This document shows positions 45,507 through 59,490 of a stretch of 64,000 nt of DNA, one piece after another; the first letter of the stretch is position 1; each line of letters begins with the position of its first letter. A program made the translations under genes and the position numbers. Under the pieces are notes generated by a model. The model was given only the letters and a program-made list of their open reading frames with translations. It did not search any database and had not been told where the DNA came from. The stretch comes from Polyodon spathula (taxonomy: Eukaryota > Chordata > Actinopteri > Acipenseriformes > Polyodontidae), in assembly GCF_017654505.1 (NCBI RefSeq), contig NC_054537.1, positions 68,838,145-68,902,144 of the forward strand, in the 5' to 3' direction.

Positions 45507-48500
45507 AATTTGGTGACTTACCGCAGAGAAAAGGAAATACATTTGTTATTTACTTGGTGAGAATAACTAATTTGTTTATTTTAATTAGAACAGGTTCCAG
45601 GCGTACACAATACCTGGGAAGTTGTACTTCAGTACAGTATCTTCAGGCTGCTAAATGGTTGCCATAGAAACTATTTTCTGTTTGTAGCTGAGGCTGAGGT
45701 TTCAACCTTAAAAAAAAAAAATCAGTTCCTATGAAATACTTATTTCAGATACAGTAATAACAATAGGCAAAAAGCCTGGTGTTAAATAGTTAAGGCTACA
45801 GTATCATATAAATATGGAGACAAGAATAATCTATACAGAACAAAACCTATCTGAGAAGCCAGCCGCTGTCAGCAAATTCTATATTATATATTGCCAGTAA
45901 TTGATTTAGTTTTTCAAAATGTATGTTGTGTAAGCATTCAAGAGTTGTCTATCTAATACAAGTTTATTTGAAAAAAAGAGCTTTAAATATTTATCTATAT
46001 CATGCAAAAAACTATGCAGTTTGCAGCAATATAGATTACATGATTTAGTATTTGATTAATGTGTATATAGGAAACTGTACATTATGTGAAAGATGTATCC
46101 TGACATTGATAAAAGGATATTGCTAGTTTAGTTTTATTATTACTGTAAAGTAGAATACTGGTCTTTATAAAGTTGATATATTTTCTAGGCCTCTGCAGGC
46201 TAATTTATCAAATAAAAAAGCTGTCTGACTTTCTCTGAATTGTTACATGTAAAATTAATGTCTCTTAATTGATATACAGACAAAGTGAAACCTCTCAGAA
46301 AGACAATACAGGTAGGAGGTGATAATAGTGACGTTAAAAATAATCTTTTCCAGAGTTGCCTTTACACTAAAAGTTCCAGGATTTTGTAAAATATATATTT
46401 CCATGTTATTACTCAGTAAGAGGCGGAACTGTTGGCAATTACCCAGTTATTACAATGTAATTACACAACTTTGCATGTCCTCTAATCTAAAGTGCATCAA
46501 TATTTTATGTATTTGAGAGGTTCCCTATCTTTTTCTACTACAGTTTTCTTCCTATAGTTTACTAACTAATGTACATGTTATTAAATATGTTTAAAAAGAC
46601 AGGTTTGTTTACTATTTAGCGTTCTGTCTGCATTAGATGTCATCATTCATGTGCTTTTCAGAAACTTATGGGAGTTATCTGTGTACCTTTGTCCTTCAGC
46701 TTTCATGATCACCAAATGGGTCATCTTGAAAACAACAAACTTGTGCTAGATACTACCTGTCATAGGTGATACATACTGTATTGGTTGTATTGACAGCCTG
46801 TGGTTTCTGATACTCAATTAGTTAGTACTCTGATTTATTGAGGATTGAGTTTAAAAGGAAATACCATCTGAGACAAAGTGATTTTGGTCTTTCCTTTTTT
46901 TTAAGGCCTGGATTTTAATAAAAGGTACCATTTCCTCAGCTTGCCTACAGGCTGTTGTTGCGATGGTCCCTTTGTGATATTTGTGTATGCAGAATGAATT
47001 TGTCAAAGGAAACAGGATTTAGAATCACAATGAAAGTGAATGGCAGAGAGATTACACTTGTCAAATCATACTTAATTATTACTTAAATAACTTTCAGTGG
47101 CAATGTACTCAAGATTCAGAACCGGAGAGTGTTAAAACATAGACTTCATAACAACATTTTGTACTGAGGGTAATGATATAGAAATGAATAGAAGAATATT
47201 GTACATCCCAGTCTTTGACTCGGTCCACTTATTTCACAAAGCTTTTAACTTGCACCAGTTTTGGTTTTGCTAAATATCAAACAAAATAAGCGAAATTTGG
47301 TAATTGCATTGATTACTTATTGATTGAAAGCACACAGATTTGCAGATGTTCTACATGTTAATAAAGCAAACTGGAGAAACCATTCACTGGACCACAAACA
47401 GTACAAACAGATGCAAATACAGAATGTTACTGGTTTGATGCAACCCCTTGTTTGCATAACTGCAGAAATGTGTGTTTTGTTATTTGATTTACCAACAAAG
47501 CCCAGGATTCTATCGATAATTAATTAAAGCCTGATAAATGTCATGTTTTTTTTTTTTTTTAAAGAAAAGTAGACTTTCAACCATGCAAACATTAATAATA
47601 ACTATAATAACTGTGTATGAACCATAACTGCTGCTGAAGGCTTTATAACTGCTGCCAGCTCTATCAGCCCATTGAGGCTTGGCATGTAAAATGCAACTGA
47701 GATATTACGCTGCCTAGTGACATGAGAACAAACAGGCAACCAAGCAGACACAGGAACAGAGGAAGGAAGTCCAGTGTTTTGAGCAGCTGGTGCCATGTAT
47801 TAGCTAGCATAGACTCCAGATAAGCCATTCATTTGAGGCTCTAAATGCTTTTGGCAGTCATAAAAACTGTGTGGTAAGCTTCTTAGATATGCTTCTCAGA
47901 TAGAGTTGTAGTGGAAATGGCAATATAAATGGCCCGAGCATTTAAATAACATCACCAGTTAAAATAATCAATTATACCTGATCAAATATAATGCAATATA
48001 TATTATGTCTATTATGTATATAATTTATAAATGGTAAGACAATGGTGAATAAAAATACATTTGAAGTATCCTTTTAAAAACAACTTACCAGTAACTTTTG
48101 AAAACAAGGCAACCACTAACTAATTAAACACTTCTGACAATTTGCTGCAATTGAATAGGCTCAATCGAAGTGTGCACAGATATGGGGTCAGGTGGCACAG
48201 CAGGCTAGTTCACCAGTGCTTTATGCAGACATGTCAACCCCTAAGAGTTCACTCCAGTGAGACCCCTACTGAAAAACCTTAAAGATAAGAATTGGAGGAC
48301 AACAACTCAAATATATGAAGATGTTATTTATTTAATATTAATAAAACAAAAATACACCATATATATATATAGTAGCAATGGGTTAAATGAGACCAAAAAT
48401 TGGGACTTTGTGTGTTCTGTGCTGAGCTTGTGGGGGATTGTGATTACCACTTTTGTGGTGGGTCTTTTCATTTACATTATTGAATCACTGTTATTTTATT

Positions 48501-48586
48501 GTTGTGTGTGTATGAGCTGCTGCTGCCTGTTTACTTTTCTTTGTGAGTGACTCTGCCTGCCTCCTGCTGTTGTGCGTGAACCTACA

Positions 48587-48605
48587 CCCCCCCCCCCCCC
48601 CCCCC
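48587..48605. repeat. Poly-C run (19)
   Basis: Nineteen consecutive C residues; length is prone to sequencing error. Confidence 0.9.
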
Positions 48606-49899
48606 TCGCATGCTTGCTGTGCTGTGTGAGTGGTAGGTTATGCAAATTGTGTACTGTAACCCCAGCCAATGAGCAGTGAGCCTATATGAAGTGCTGCCTG
48701 CGCGCTGTGCGCTGTTGTTGTTGCAGGGGAGTGTAAAAGGAGTTAGATTCAATTTTTAAAATGGCTAAATCCATCTTTCTGAAAGAACAAAAATGAAACT
48801 GTCAAAAGTCAAAAGAAATTCATGGTAGCATCTTCATTGCCGCCGCTGAGAATCCAGCACACGCCACCGCTACAATATTTTTTTTTACATTAAATGAAAA
48901 CAACACTTCTTGTCTTCTTACTGCTGTTTACAAAAAATCTGCTGAAACATTATGTATGCGCTGTTATACTCATGAGGTTATGCTATGCAACAAAGTGACA
49001 AAACTAAATTTCTGCCTTTGTGACCGCTTCGGTTATTGGTGTTGGTTTCTGAATGTACGATGTTATCGACTTATACATCTGTTACTGCTTAATATTGTTA
49101 CCGTGTAATTTTGTTCTGTGTAATTGTCAGATCGAACACCCCTAATACCACTACTTTGATATCTCGGCTACAAACGGTGCAGAAAGCATATTATTCCCCT
49201 AGTTTCAAAGCCATAATGCAGTCAATACATCTTCTTCCTTTTTAAGAGGCTCAGTTTTCCGCTCTCAGACTCTTCTCTGAGTGATTTGTGTACAAAAACA
49301 GAACTCTCTCGCAGGCAAGGCGAGTCTATTTTTGGAGAAAGGGGTTGCTCATAGTGAACACCCCCATAACAAATGAAATAATAATATTAACCTTAGAGAG
49401 TGGTAATAGATTTCCCTCTTTATCATGCACAAGGTATGTTTCATAGTCTCACAAACATTAAACAAATCTATGTTTATAAATCACGTTATAGTTAGATCAG
49501 TTGGTCATTTGGCCTGCGCTTTTAAAACAGACTGAAATTGGGTACACAACAAAAACCGCAAGAATCCATTGCAATTGCAAAGTTTCACCTTTTGAAGGCC
49601 TGGAAAATAATCAGAATTAAGTGAATTTAGTGGTATCATTCCCAGTTCCCAGTTTACCCTACAAATGTTGTACATAATTTAATATAATTCAGCACAAACG
49701 ACATTATGGGGCCCAGGACTGAATGAAAATGAGTGTTGAACTCAGTACTGAAGGTCTCACAGTGCTGTTGTACCCAACATCTTTGCCATTAGAAAGTTCA
49801 CAGACTTGAAAAATAATAATAAACCACAACCTGCGCAAAACAAACACAATGTAGTAATTACATTGCAGCTAGGTTCCTCAGATTATTGCAGCTAGTTTA

Positions 49900-50165
49900 T
49901 TATTAACTGATCATTTAGCAGATGGCTTTATCCACAACGAATTAGAGACTAGATTGTGAATGATGCACCAACAACTGCTGCTGCAGAGTCACTTACAATA
50001 TGATCTGGGTTTTCCATCTCATCCGAAGGACGGAGCACAAGGAGGTTAAAAGACTTGCTCAGGGTCACACACAGTGAGTTAGTTGGCAGAGCTGGCATTT
50101 GAAATTGGAACCTCCTGGTATCAAGTTATTTTCTTTAATCACTGAACCACCAAGCCTCTTAGATT
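49900..50165 (+). mobile_element. L2/MIR-like fragment
   Basis: CATTTAGCAGATGGCTTTATCC near 49912 and the later GACTTGCTCAGGGTCACACA near 50051 are followed by GGCAGAGCTGGCATTTGAA near 50086. These words match the conserved 3' core shared by MIR-type SINEs and L2 LINEs of vertebrates. The unit ends in CACTGAACCACCAAGCCTCTT. It is non-coding and old. Confidence 0.7.
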
Positions 50166-51139
50166 GGGCAGTGTTGCTTTCAAACATCAATCCAGACTGC
50201 CATTAAAGATAAAGTTAATGTCATACTTTTGAGAGGTTGTAAAAAGTTACAAGACAATTTCTTACATGCAGATGATTTTCCGAGCACTGAAAAAAGCTAG
50301 CTGATGGAGGTGAGATCATTCGCTGACTGCTAAACACATCTACTACAGTGACCTTCAGGGCATGCTCAGTTAAGAGATATCACTCAACAAACTGCTTCCT
50401 TCAGATTTGACTTCCATTGTTTTTTTTCATCTAAACTAAATGGCTTTTTGGAATGTTCTTTCCTGAGGTCTGAAAGACTATTTCTCTGACTTCATTAAAA
50501 TACAGAATATGTGACTTGTCTGTGACTTCTTAAAGTCTTTTTTTAATGAAGAGCATCATAGTGATGGGGAGAGAGACTTAGAAAAGGCAACAGAATTTGT
50601 ATCTACTGCCTGTTCAAAGGGGAGGCTATAGCACAACTGTTTTTTTTTTAAATTATTATAGATAATAATGCACGTATACCTTTTGGTTATTTTTTATGTT
50701 TGTTTTTGTTTTCTTTTTAAAAATGTAACTCTATATAAAATATACATCACTCCTACCAGAGATGCCCTTCTCTGTTGTTTTTAAGATCTATCAAAAATTA
50801 TGACCGATTAAATGACATTTGCAGAAGGGGATTCTGGGATACGACATGGGGATTCTGGGATATTTCCTGGAAAATAGGTGATGTTATACAGACCTGTCAG
50901 TCATGACTTGCCAAAATGACAACCTGTCAAACCTACAGTTGATGAGTAGCATCACTATATATTATTAGACTTCATATTTCATAATTTAAAATATTCAGTG
51001 CTAATTTGAAGTACTGATAGCCTTCTAATTATCTTTCTCATTCTCAGTCACATGAAATATAAGAGATAAAAATAGAGGAGGTTAATTAATATGCAGCATA
51101 ACATGAAAATAAATATGAAATGTAAGATGTGCTGGTGTT

Positions 51140-52172
51140 GTTCGCCCTTGGTGCGTCATGACTATTGTGACGGAGCATCTGCCGAGGCTGGGTCTCACCC
51201 TCAACGATGCCAAGAGCCAATTAGTACAGATGCTTCGGCGCCCTCAGTGCCTCTCCGCTTCTACACCCTCAGGAACTCAGAGCTAGGACCTCCTCCACAA
51301 GGTCGCTCTATGCATAAAATGGAGGTATTTTTAAGACTGGTGTCTGATCCATGGTCATGACCCTATCTCTTGCCCTGAAGCAATTATCCTACAATTCCTA
51401 CAAGAACTTGTGGAAGTGAGAAAATCCCCTTCCATGCTTAAGGTGTACCTGGCATCCATATCTGCTTGCCATACCCTTGTTGACTTGGTGTCCCCAGGCG
51501 CCCGTTTCCTGGCGACCCGTTTTTTGAAGTGTCCTCAGTGGTTACGTCCACCAAGAAGGGACGTCTTCCCCGAGTGGAGTCTAGACCATTTATTGGAGGC
51601 TCTCACTAAGGCCCAGTTTGAACCAATTCATTCCATAGAGTTGAACATATGTACTGCAGGTAGATGGGCATCCCTGCAGAATTTCACCAGGTTCTACCGA
51701 CTTAATGTGGTAGATCTTTCTATGTCTTCTTTATGCACAAGGGTCCTTGAGGTTGCACGCTCGCACCGCTAACCATGGTTTTGCGGTCTCCACTCACGCT
51801 TCCTCGCAGCAGCTTTGGTATACCTTTCCCAAAAGTATTGTTGGTGGTCATCTTCGAATTTAAAGGGAACATTATAGAGGGAAGTTATAGATGTAACCCT
51901 GGTTCCCTGAAAGTGAAGATGACCACCAACCTGCAAGGTGGCATCGGTCGCCTTTGCGGGTTCGATGCAAAAGAGGAAGTGAGCTCTGTGGAGTGACTAT
52001 TTGTTCTCTCAGAAGGTGGGACCATGGACATCACTCCCCGGAGAGGCTTATCGGCAGCTCTGATATAAAATGCTGTGAATACCTGACCTGTGGCAGCCAT
52101 ATCCCAAAAGCATTGTTGGTGGTCATCTTGTCTTTCAGGGAACCAGGGTTACACCCATAACCTAACATTTTC
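51140..52172 (+). mobile_element. DIRS element, internally deleted second copy
   Basis: Related to the intron 1 DIRS. It begins in the reverse transcriptase thumb (GACGGAGCATCTGCCGAGGC near 51170) and jumps to the recombinase (VYLASISACHTLVDLVSPGA near 51443). It then skips from IHSIELNIC straight to FTRFYRLNVVD near 51684, deleting the catalytic core. An internal complementary region (about 51817-51950) and a right inverted end (about 51978-52172, ending GGGAACCAGGGTTAC) are preserved. The left terminal repeat is absent. No protein can be made. Confidence 0.82.
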
Positions 52173-52263
52173 CTCCTTTTACCCTCCCCCTGGACTAAAC
52201 CTATCCTATAAATTCCATTAATAAAATGATAATGCTTAATTGTACTGTCACCTTGCATACTGA

Positions 52264-52348
52264 CACACGCACGCACGCATGCACACACACACACACTCAC
52301 ACTCACACACACACACACTCTCACACACACACACACACACACACACAC
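52264..52348. repeat. (CA)n microsatellite
   Basis: CA/CG-rich start (CACGCACGCACGCATG) grading into CA repeats with CT interruptions, about 85 bases. Confidence 0.95.
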
Positions 52349-52730
52349 TGTAGGTACTGTTCCAGATTAGTTGTTTTTAACAGGTTTTGGTCAAAACCAG
52401 ATCTGGAAGGCTTAGAATTTAGTTAAGAACAAAGCATGAGCCCTAGGGCAGAATTACAGTATACAGAGGTTACATTTTGTATATGCACATTCACATTGAT
52501 CTTTAATGAAGTGAAGTGTGAAGTTTACCCCCTGGAGCATAGAAGTTCCACCCTTTGGCTATTATAATCAGAATATGATGCCAGCACTATGCTAGTAATT
52601 TATTCTGATTGGTGACTTTATCTGGGTGAATGGGAAACCATAACCAGAAAAGGGGGAAGTGCTGTGTCAGAGTAACAATGTTGAAATATTATTTTTAGAA
52701 ATCTGTGGTCTGTGTGGTGAATTTGGTTGT

Positions 52731-52731
<1 letters not shown>

Positions 52732-52763
<32 letters not shown>
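52732..52763. repeat. Poly-T tract
   Basis: About 32 consecutive T; it could be the tail of a retroposed sequence on the - strand, but no element is recognised beside it. Confidence 0.9.
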
Positions 52764-52766
<3 letters not shown>

Positions 52767-53328
52767 TTATTAGGTCTGGGTTGTACTTAATAAATTACCA
52801 GAATAAATTAGAATACATGGTCTATATTGTGGTCATTTAAAAAAAAAATTATAATAAGGGGGTTTTTTTTGGATTTTTTTAATAGGCTAACAAAATATAA
52901 ATGATCTTCAAATAATTTAGCTTAGGATTCTGGTCATAGGTTTAAAACACTTTAAATATTCATGGGTGGTCCTAAATCTCCTTAGTACCATATGCCACTT
53001 GAATCCATAATAAACAATAGAAATGTGCAAAAAGCATAAACATGTGGAAAATTCTCCTTCACTGAATTTAAATGGTCTCATTTAATTGTGCATTAAGTGT
53101 TAAGTATCATTTAAAAATAACTCAAAATGGAAATTAGCAGTGATTACAGCAATTTGAAGGTTTAACACCTTTTTAAACCTTTTTAACTAAATGTGGTCTC
53201 CATTAATTCAGCAGTGTTCCTTGCACACCACAGGCAATGTGGTTTTCTTTATCTAGGATGCATTCTGCTAAGTAGGAAGGGAATTGGTTATTTATATTGA
53301 AAGCAGGGGTTTGTATTATTAATCTCTC

Positions 53329-53458
53329 ATACCCTGTTCACATTACCAAAATAATGTGCTATCAACGTGTTAAAAACACATTTGCCGTTCACTTCCTTTA
53401 CAAACATGTTTTATACACGTGGTGATTGTGCATTATTTAGGTAGTATGAACAGGGTAT
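53329..53458. mobile_element. 130-bp fold-back MITE
   Basis: ATACCCTGTTCACATTACC on the left is the inverse of the right end, whose reverse complement reads ATACCCTGTTCATACTACC. Complementarity continues inward (AACGTGTTAAAAACA against its partner TGTTTTATACACGT), so nearly the whole unit can fold into one hairpin. It is non-coding. No clear target duplication is seen. Confidence 0.75.
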
Positions 53459-55482
53459 AAAAGACAACCCAGGAAAGGTACATAAAGCATTTCAATTGAT
53501 CAATTAAAAATCTTCATCCTTTCAGTGTAATGTACTTCTACACAGTAGTGTTGTCAGAGTGGCTGGCTGGTTAGCATGTGAACCATAGGAGAAGCACATT
53601 GAGTGGTGGCTATAGCATGCTAACAAAGTTTCTTCCACAGTAGTTTTACCCCAAAGCATTTTAAAATGACTTCCAAACAAAGAAGGCCTATGGGCCGAAA
53701 GAATAAGTGCACACTTCCTTTGTTGTCAATTATACAAAGTATGAACATGTTGGACATATTAAAAAAAAAATGTGCATAATGGATTCTCAGTGCATTTAAG
53801 GAGGAATTTTCTTGATTATTTATTGGCAATTATCTTCATGGCCTTTAATATGGACATACCCAGGCCTGTTGAGAGAAATTTGGGGCCCAAGTACATCATG
53901 TTTGCCACATCCCATCTTTATTGCCATCAGCTAATGGTTCACCAAGCCTTATAGAGTTCCGAAGTGTATCATGTATATTTATGCCCCCCCCCCTCCCAAA
54001 AAAGAAACAACAACCAAAAACCAGTATATAATCTGCTGTTATTACTATAGAACATCCAAGTGACAGCTGCCAAAGGGGATCTGGCCTCTACTATGAACAT
54101 TTGGACAGTGAGGATTCGCTGTGAAGCAATGTCAAATTTGCAACATAGTGGTCTTGCTTCTTCCATTATCCACTGGTGACCTAGATGACCACAAGAAATA
54201 CACAATAGTAGCACATTTATTTATCAAGACACACATATTGCATGTTGTTTAAAATTAGATTTTTTCAATAAAAAATAGAGATAGTAGGCTATGATAGTAG
54301 TGCAATTGTTCCTGAAAAATCAAATTCACACTTTTTTTATTTTCATATGAAGTAACACCAAAGTTCTGCACCAGTTGGTGTCATTTTCATGGGTAATTGT
54401 GGAGGTTCTGTGCTAATATTTTGGAAGTCACACATCTTAAAAAGTTAACATGCATTGCGTATAAAAAAGGGTGCTAATAATGACTTTGTAAGCTTTAAAT
54501 GATATTACTGAAACATTCAGATTTTACTTACCTATTCGTGGTCCACAAGGGTATACAACTGATGTAGACTGTTCTACTTGTCAGCCTTGCTTTTTTTTCT
54601 CTCTCAGAGGATGGTTAAATGTCATTATTGTAATTATTTGTTAAAGACGTTTCCCTTTCCGGCAAGAAAAGGCTTTATTGATTGAGCTATACAGAGAGTT
54701 CAGCATTCTGCTGAGATGTAAGTGGTTTTATCAGGAACAGTCTGGAGGTGTGTATAAGTCGACTTGTAATTTATACAGAAAATTACTGTTTAAACAGATT
54801 AACTTGTTTGAGATTACTCAGTAACATTGGTTGTGGAATATTCCTGAGAATATACTTTTGCCAATTGTGGGGGAACAATGATGTAGTTCTGTACCCTTTC
54901 CTTGGTGGGCTTTTTTATATATTGTTTCATTGGCACCTTGTGTTATTTGTTTATTTTGTCCCGGGAATGATGTTAATCCTACCAAACTGATGTTGGTCTC
55001 CCCCTCCAGATGCTCCACGCACATTCCCACCATATTGAAAAGTATGGTATGATGACGGTATGACATCAAAATTCTAGTACTGTATTCAATATCATTCCAT
55101 TCTTACAGACACCTTTGTAGAATTGTTGGGGATATAATATATACCAATATTCCAGTCATCCATTGGTAATAATACATGCTTTTTGGGGTACCACTGTCTT
55201 GGTGCCTTATTTAGTGAATAAGGGGTTTGTTTGGGGTTAATTCTTTGCTGACCACCTTATGCATTATTTGGTCTCAATTGTGGATACGTATTTAATATAA
55301 AAAACACATATTACTTATGCTTAACCTCAAAAAGACATTTGAGGCTGTTGCCACATCTAGTTTCGAGGCAAACACTACTAGAACTAGTGGAGTGTTGACT
55401 AATAAAGAGTTCAGTGTGCAGTAAATTCCCTCCTACTGCTTTAAAGTCTCATGTACAGTATACTATATGGGAAAATGGCAAC

Positions 55483-55542
<60 letters not shown>
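55483..55542. repeat. (AAT)20 microsatellite
   Basis: Uninterrupted AAT trinucleotide array of about 20 units; the poly-Asn open frame across it is an artefact. Confidence 0.97.
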
Positions 55543-55543
<1 letters not shown>

Positions 55544-55887
55544 TTGTAACAAGAAAACTGAATTTAATCACTAAGAAAACAGTAAAGCCATATTTCATTG
55601 CTTTATTTATCAATTTAAAGTCTGGATACTATTCCATTGTCTCATACTGTTAACCAAGCTGTTTGTTTGAGACCCAGCTTATTCATTAACATGGGAGTCT
55701 GTCTAGCATTCATATAACTGAATTAGAATGTGCTTTCCCGGTGGCATCTTGTTCTGTGGAAAAAATCAATGTCTCAGCAAGCCATATTTAAATGGTTTAG
55801 TCTTTCTGAATCATCTTAGATATTTTCTATCTGTGCCTCTTCATGTTTGGGTTGATTCCTGTCTCTGCAAACCGTGAGACTTACAGC

Positions 55888-55981
55888 AAAAAAAAAAAAA
55901 AAAAAAACAATAAATGCAATTTGCATAAAAGTAGCACACTGTACTACACTGTTAGCATATACCTAACTCGGCTGGAATGAC

Positions 55982-56012
<31 letters not shown>
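55888..56012. repeat. Poly-A and (AAAT)n
   Basis: Poly-A at about 55888-55907 and an (AAAT)7-8 array at about 55982-56011. Confidence 0.92.
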
Positions 56013-56013
<1 letters not shown>

Positions 56014-58248
56014 CATTAAAATCACAGTTTTACTACTTTTCATTTTCAACAATATAAAATATGTGTTACAGTGTTGCCAGGGATATATATCCCTATTATT
56101 TCCATATTATACGTTTTTGGAGAGGTTCGCTGCACATAGTAACAGAAGTTAATGTGAAACAAAGAGGCTGTATTTGTGGCTTGACTTGTGATCTGTACCG
56201 CAATGTGAATGATCGACTTCCGTTCCATGTTATCATATTGGTTTATTCAGCTAGGTTTAATATCTCACAAAACTATATGCCAAAGGGAAATTCTCTTAAC
56301 ACTATTTTTGGAAATAATGTGTACATTTAACCAAGATGCTATAAATCCTATTGACTGTGCACCACCAATCCTGTTTAATTTACACATCACAGCCCACCAC
56401 ATGTGGTAAGTAACATCATGTACACTGTCCAATCATTTTTAAAATGTTCAAATTGCTTCCCACCCACCTCGCCTTCATATTCCAGTGTGTTTTTCTTATA
56501 TTATATGTACAGTGAGTGAAGTTGGAGACTCAGTGAGTGCAATAAGTCGCATTAGAAATTGATAGATTCATTTGCTGGGATCAGCACTGGTATTTACATT
56601 TATTGGATCCGAGGATGACCTAAGTCGTAGTGCATTATTTCCAGCGCTCCTCCAAAATCTCCAATGCCTTTTAAAAACACACACACACACTGAACACAAA
56701 CTTGTCTAATTTCTTCTCTGCTCCTGCTGGCTATGCATCCAACCACCACTCCAGACAACCCGGGTTCACATCACATCAAATCGAATCTCTCAAATGGGTG
56801 CTCTACTGCTTAAAATTATCCAATTTACACCTATGGGAACTGAGATCAGGATTGCATCAACATGTCAGTGGAATCTGTGCTTAAACTACAAATACAATGT
56901 GCAATACAAAATAAACGTGCTTTAAAACAAGGTGGTAAAATCTAAATACACTAACATAAATCAAAGGTGATGAATCAAAACATGATTACCATCATTTAAA
57001 AATGTTAATGAAAAGTGCCGTAGGTCACCCCGTTACACTAACTTCCAAACACCAAAGTGGTCCCTACATTGAAAAAAGTATTAGTTGAAATTTGAGTAGA
57101 GATTTCGACGGATGCCTTCAGATTCTTATATATTTAAGTTTTACTTTATATTTTTGATTGTGGGTTTTGAAGTCATGGATGTGGAGTATGCCAAGCTAAC
57201 ATGTCTGTTGTCTATGGAGGACGAGTTATGTAATCTATAAAAAGCTATGTTGACCCCTCATGCTTATCACAATGATCATTAATCCTTCTTTGTTTTGCTG
57301 TTATACGTTGATCTTTCCCCAAAGAGCTACAGTGCATTATTAATGCTAGAAGGCCTGCTTCACTTAACTATTCTCAGCTTCTGACAATCAGCCGCATATA
57401 TAACAGACCAACCTAACAGTAGTAACTGCACAGTGTATGCATGTGCTGAAGACAATGATCACTGCTGAATAATGTCTGATTGTGCTTTTGGCAAAAAGCA
57501 GTAACACATAAGGTTTAGGTATTTAAAAATGATGGTAGCTAGAATGCATTTAATAGGGATGTAACATGGCAGCCTGGCTTTGGGAAGTTGTTATCACAGG
57601 ACAGATGCTACTCTGTATACATATCATATATTTTGTAATTATTAACCAATAGTATAGTAGGTGGACAGCATGACAGTGAAATATACATCACAGTCCAAAA
57701 TGTATTAATACATTAATTCATAGCAATAATTCTACCACTGACATATTAGAGTGAACTGGATTTAAACTGTGCAATGAGGAATGCAGCATTGGACAGATTC
57801 AATGGAAATTGACAGCTTTTTTTGTTTGTTTGTTTTTACATTTTTATAATAGGTTGCCTTAAGTCAATAACATACACTTTTATGCATAGGTCACAGGTGA
57901 GCTTAAGAAAATGTGGGTAAAAATCAGATCTCATGTGTTCATGTTTTAGTGCCTTACTGATAGTAAAGAAAAAAGGTTTTGGTTCCCTTGCTGAAGGAAG
58001 TGCAAATCATTGACAGCTGGCTGTCAAGTCCTTAATGTCACTTACAGGAGCATTATCTTCTGTTAAAGTTGACGGTACTTCTTGAGTCCTGGCAAGATTC
58101 TAAAATGGAATCAATTCTGGCATCTAACGCAAACCTGTCAGTGCCGACTTCTTCAAGAGCAAAGTTTAGTGTAAACTTAATTGCCATTGCAGTATTTTAA
58201 AGTGGTGCCCCTTATGAAAATGAAATATATTGCAACATATTTTTTAAT

Positions 58249-58897
58249 ATATTCTGAGCATCAAAAGAAACGTATCACTATTATAACACTTTAACACATT
58301 TTTGAAAAAAAAAAAGGTATCTAAATGATGGACATTGACGAAAATGTTTTTGGTTTCTTTTTAATCACTCAATCATTCATCCTTGACCATGACACGCTTG
58401 AGTGACTATGATTGAAGCATATGCACTTAATCACTTAATTAGTGAGATAGTTGATTGGACATTGGATATGGAGTGATTTTAGCTGTTGAATTGCAAGCTT
58501 TAGTAAAATCAATATGCCACGTCTGTCAAGAGAGCAGCGCCTTCGTGCAATCGGCATGTTGGAGGCTGGACTAGGGCAGCGTACTGTGGCTCACTGTCTT
58601 GGGTAATGACAGCCAGCAATTTCAAACCTGGCAAGACTGTATAACCAGACACACTGTCAATGACAGGCCACAAACTGGGAGACCAAAACTCACAACACCT
58701 GCCCAAGATTGATGGATCATTTTGCAGCATCTTCATGATGTCAATTGTTAATCAGCACAATAAAAAGTCACTGCACCTGCTCTAAAACAGCATTTGTTAT
58801 TTTTTGATCACATCTAGTGAATTTTATCTAAATATAAGTGATAAGTTTATTTTGATGCTCAAATATAAGTGATAAGTTTATTATGATGCTCAGTATA
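58249..58897 (+). mobile_element. Tc1-like element A, non-autonomous
   Basis: The ends are CTGAGCATCAAAAGAAACG on the left and, inverted, GATGCTCAGTATA on the right, with an ATAAGTGATAAGTTTATTTTG subterminal repeat duplicated near the right end. Inside, a transposase start reads MPRLSREQRLRAIGMLEAGL from 58514. This resembles the helix-turn-helix of Tc1 transposases, but the catalytic domain is missing. A second copy of the family lies at 62975-63494. Confidence 0.8.
58514..58640 (+). pseudogene. Tc1-like transposase N-terminus
   Basis: ATG at 58514 opens about 30 residues of a helix-turn-helix region, ending with HCLG at a stop near 58604. Nearby words (NDRPQTGRP-like, about 58660) continue the linker in another frame. 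No catalytic Asp or Glu motifs follow. Confidence 0.7.
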
Positions 58898-59393
58898 TTT
58901 TCTACCTTCAAATATATTGTAAAATATATAAAATATATTACATGACTTAACATATTGTAAGGAACAGTGAACGTAAGACTTCACAGACTGTAATGCAGTT
59001 CACAAATTCTTGGTTTATTATAGTAAGTTACAGTAGCAAAAGATAGTCTCACTTTTTCAACCCCCACATTCCCACAGACACTCATATTTATATTTACATA
59101 CAAGGACATACAAACAGTACAACCAATCATAAAACATTGACTTTTATGGTAAATACAAAGTTTTACATTAAACATATCCCATCCAGTCACAGCCAGTTCC
59201 CCTCATTGCCAGCTGCACTCGATACAAATGAAGTGCATACTGCACATGAACTAAGGGAGCCTGGTGCGTGACTTTAGTGCCAGCAGTCCAGCCATACTCC
59301 TGGCCACAAATAATAATGCTGCCCACACTGAAATATATTTTAAACATAAGCAATAAAACATGTTATTTCTGCAATGACATGATTTAAAAAATC

Positions 59394-59490
59394 TGTATAT
59401 ATATATATATATATATATATAAGTATATATATATATATATAGATATAATATATATATAGATATATATATATATATATATAGATATATATA
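59394..59490. repeat. (TA)n microsatellite with GATA interruptions
   Basis: Interrupted TA tract of about 95 bases. Confidence 0.94.

Noticed and set aside
48180..48260. tRNA-like SINE head (GGTGGCACAGCAGGCTAG)
   Set aside because: Only an A-box-like word is visible; no convincing B box, tail or target duplication.
52031..52426. Cys-Val and His-Thr repeat frames
   Set aside because: Translations of the (CA)n microsatellite and of the DIRS terminal repeat.
53866..53895. hAT-like left end (CAGGCCTGTTGAGAGAAATTTGGGGCCC)
   Set aside because: No inverted partner or target duplication could be found downstream.
55414..55653. Poly-Asn open frame
   Set aside because: Translation of the (AAT)n array, with no conserved flanking sequence.
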